From Shewanella donghaensis (GTDB taxonomy: Bacteria > Pseudomonadota > Gammaproteobacteria > Enterobacterales > Shewanellaceae): 64,000 bases of DNA. Below the pieces are notes generated by a model, which searched no databases, was not told the DNA's origin, and saw nothing but the letters and a program-made list of their open reading frames with translations. Below are positions 63,020 to 64,000 of the stretch, in pieces (position 1 is the stretch's first letter; the number at the start of each line of letters is the position of its first letter). The position numbers and the translations under genes were made by a program. The stretch is from assembly GCF_007567505.1 (NCBI RefSeq), contig NZ_CP041783.1, positions 4,216,001 through 4,280,000 on the forward strand. The letters run 5' to 3'.

Positions 63020-63676
63020 TTACAAAATGGCATTTTTAATTGAAGGTGTTTTGTAATCGAAGAACTTTCTGTGTTCAGGACCTGCTAGGTTGGTATTGAT
63101 TTTATTGGGGTGTTTATACTCCCCCCAACTTGCCACATGCGTGCCGACATTGAGCACTGGAAACTCGGTCATGTCGCTATCTTCAATACCAATAAATGCC
63201 AGCAGCGTTTGCAAGCTATTATCATCTTTTAGCTTGATCGATAAAAAGTTGTCTCTATTTTCAAAATAACGATTAACGGCTTGTTGATGGTCTAGGTAAC
63301 ACTGTTTTAGGCGCGCTTCATCAAGAAGGTTGTCAGCCGTTAACGGGCCAAATACTTGTTTAAAGCAGCGCTTGAGGATGGGATGAAAAGTCCCTGTTTT
63401 ATCGGCAAGGTTTGGGCGCATTTTAGTGAGCAACATTTGTATTGATGTCACCCAGCTGTCAATCGGGCGGTCAATATAGACAAACTTGGCATTAGGAAAT
63501 AACACATCTAATTGCGGGTAGTCACAAAAGCAGGGCACGTCAGAAACCACATCAGCGACTTCAAATGCGCGTTTAGTTAACCCTATATGCGCCACTTTCA
63601 AGCCATGTTGAAGTAACGCTACGCTGATGCTGGTGGTGCCAGTTCTTGGCAAACCAATAATAAACACTTTGTTCAT
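63020..63676 (-). CDS. Sulfotransferase-fold protein
   Basis: This 218-residue protein has an N-terminal P-loop-like motif GLPRTGTTS (about 8-16), the 5'-phosphosulfate loop of PAPS-dependent sulfotransferases, and later FVYIDRPIDSWVTSI (3'-phosphate-binding Arg/Ser region). The general layout matches a branch of small sulfotransferase-family proteins of bacteria. The acceptor is unknown. The start at 63676 has GAGAG before it; an upstream in-frame ATG extends the frame by ten codons without support. A 58-bp repeat array lies about 100 bp upstream. Confidence 0.85.
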   Translation of the reverse strand: MNKVFIIGLPRTGTTSISVALLQHGLKVAHIGLTKRAFEVADVVSDVPCFCDYPQLDVLFPNAKFVYIDRPIDSWVTSIQMLLTKMRPNLADKTGTFHPILKRCFKQVFGPLTADNLLDEARLKQCYLDHQQAVNRYFENRDNFLSIKLKDDNSLQTLLAFIGIEDSDMTEFPVLNVGTHVASWGEYKHPNKINTNLAGPEHRKFFDYKTPSIKNAIL

Positions 63677-63782
63677 TGTTTCTCTCAAATAATACACAAG
63701 AAACACTGATGTTAGGCTTGGGTATGATGAAGTAACGTTATGCTAAATGACTTGTTCAAGTGGTGAGCAAAAACCTTATGTA

Positions 63783-64000
63783 CGGTAAAGCACTTTAGTA
63801 ACATAATCATTGCCAGTAACTTGGTTGGCTGATTTATGTTCTGTACAACACTTTAGCAACGTAATCATTGCCAGTAACTTGGTTGGCTGATTTATGTTCT
63901 GTACAACACTTTAGCAACGTAATCATTGCCAGTAACTTGGTTGGCTGATTTATGTTCTGTACAACACTTTAGCAACGTAAACATTGCCAGTAACTTGGTT
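63783..64000. repeat. 58-bp tandem repeat array (at least 3.7 copies, continues past window)
   Basis: Contiguous direct repeats with a period of exactly 58 bp: the landmark CACTTTAG begins at 63791, 63849, 63907 and 63965. Copies 2-4 are nearly identical; the first is diverged in its leading part and in a few positions. There are no spacers between copies. The array lies upstream of the sulfotransferase-like gene and is cut by the right edge, so its full length is unknown. Confidence 0.97.

Noticed and set aside
63783-64000. CRISPR array
   Set aside because: The repeats are contiguous with a 58-bp period and no unique spacers, and no cas genes are in the window.
1-64000. tRNA or rRNA genes
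   Set aside because: I scanned all intergenic regions by eye and found no T-loop and acceptor arrangement or conserved rRNA segment.

Overview
This 64 kb window looks like an ordinary chromosomal segment of a marine gammaproteobacterium, most likely Shewanella or a close relative. The DNA is AT-rich. The gene families fit that group: an AspT/AspD aspartate decarboxylation pair, a short CstA-type carrier, an M13 peptidase lipoprotein, a DUF2057 protein, several GGDEF/EAL/HD-GYP proteins, and a GH16 glycanase of the agarase/porphyranase type. The genus is inferred from protein flavour, not from a marker gene. I found no rRNA, tRNA, CRISPR array, prophage or intact insertion sequence.

Layout. 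1-3.8 kb: the start of a MacAB-like efflux operon, a cold-shock gene with its own terminator, a hexanucleotide microsatellite and a small membrane protein. 3.8-7.2 kb: a two-gene Tat-exported molybdenum hydroxylase. 7.4-13.3 kb: a diguanylate cyclase, a LysR regulator divergent from a small membrane protein and an SbtA-type bicarbonate permease, and a Cache/HD-GYP/degenerate-GGDEF sensor. 14.2-25.3 kb: glyoxalase I, an Old Yellow Enzyme, an EamA transporter, an M1 aminopeptidase, a PAP2 phosphatase, a membrane-bound ToxR-like TPR regulator, a fatty acid hydroxylase-family protein, a LiaF-like protein and an NfsB-type nitroreductase.

25.5-32.1 kb holds four consecutive predicted lipoproteins: a patatin, a carboxylesterase-fold protein whose catalytic triad appears to be lost, a phospholipase D-like protein and a GH16 enzyme. 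32.4-35.7 kb: a short-chain dehydrogenase, a radical SAM protein and a LysR regulator. 36.3-39.7 kb: aspT-aspD, which together take up aspartate, decarboxylate it and export alanine, conserving energy as a proton gradient. 40-49.4 kb: a BOF-fold protein, a YghU-type disulfide reductase, PepO, a small Cys-rich protein, an EF-hand protein downstream of a YHYH lipoprotein, a Nudix hydrolase, a porin and pyridoxal kinase. 49.7-64 kb: an unrecognised alpha/beta-hydrolase-like protein, CstA, a GGDEF-EAL protein, an alpha/beta hydrolase, a LysR/TehA divergent pair, a penicillin acylase-type Ntn hydrolase, a DUF2057 protein and a sulfotransferase-like protein.

Intergenic tandem repeats are unusually frequent. 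There are at least eight independent arrays with units of 4 to 58 bp, the largest being a 58-bp unit repeat that runs off the right end. The points most worth follow-up are the esterase-fold pseudoenzyme and its lipoprotein neighbourhood, the SbtA locus with a small membrane partner in place of SbtB, the Spy/CpxP-like insertion in the MacA-like adaptor, and the 58-bp and 14-bp repeat arrays. Starts were adjusted where a ribosome binding site or signal peptide pointed to an internal codon. All family assignments were made by eye.
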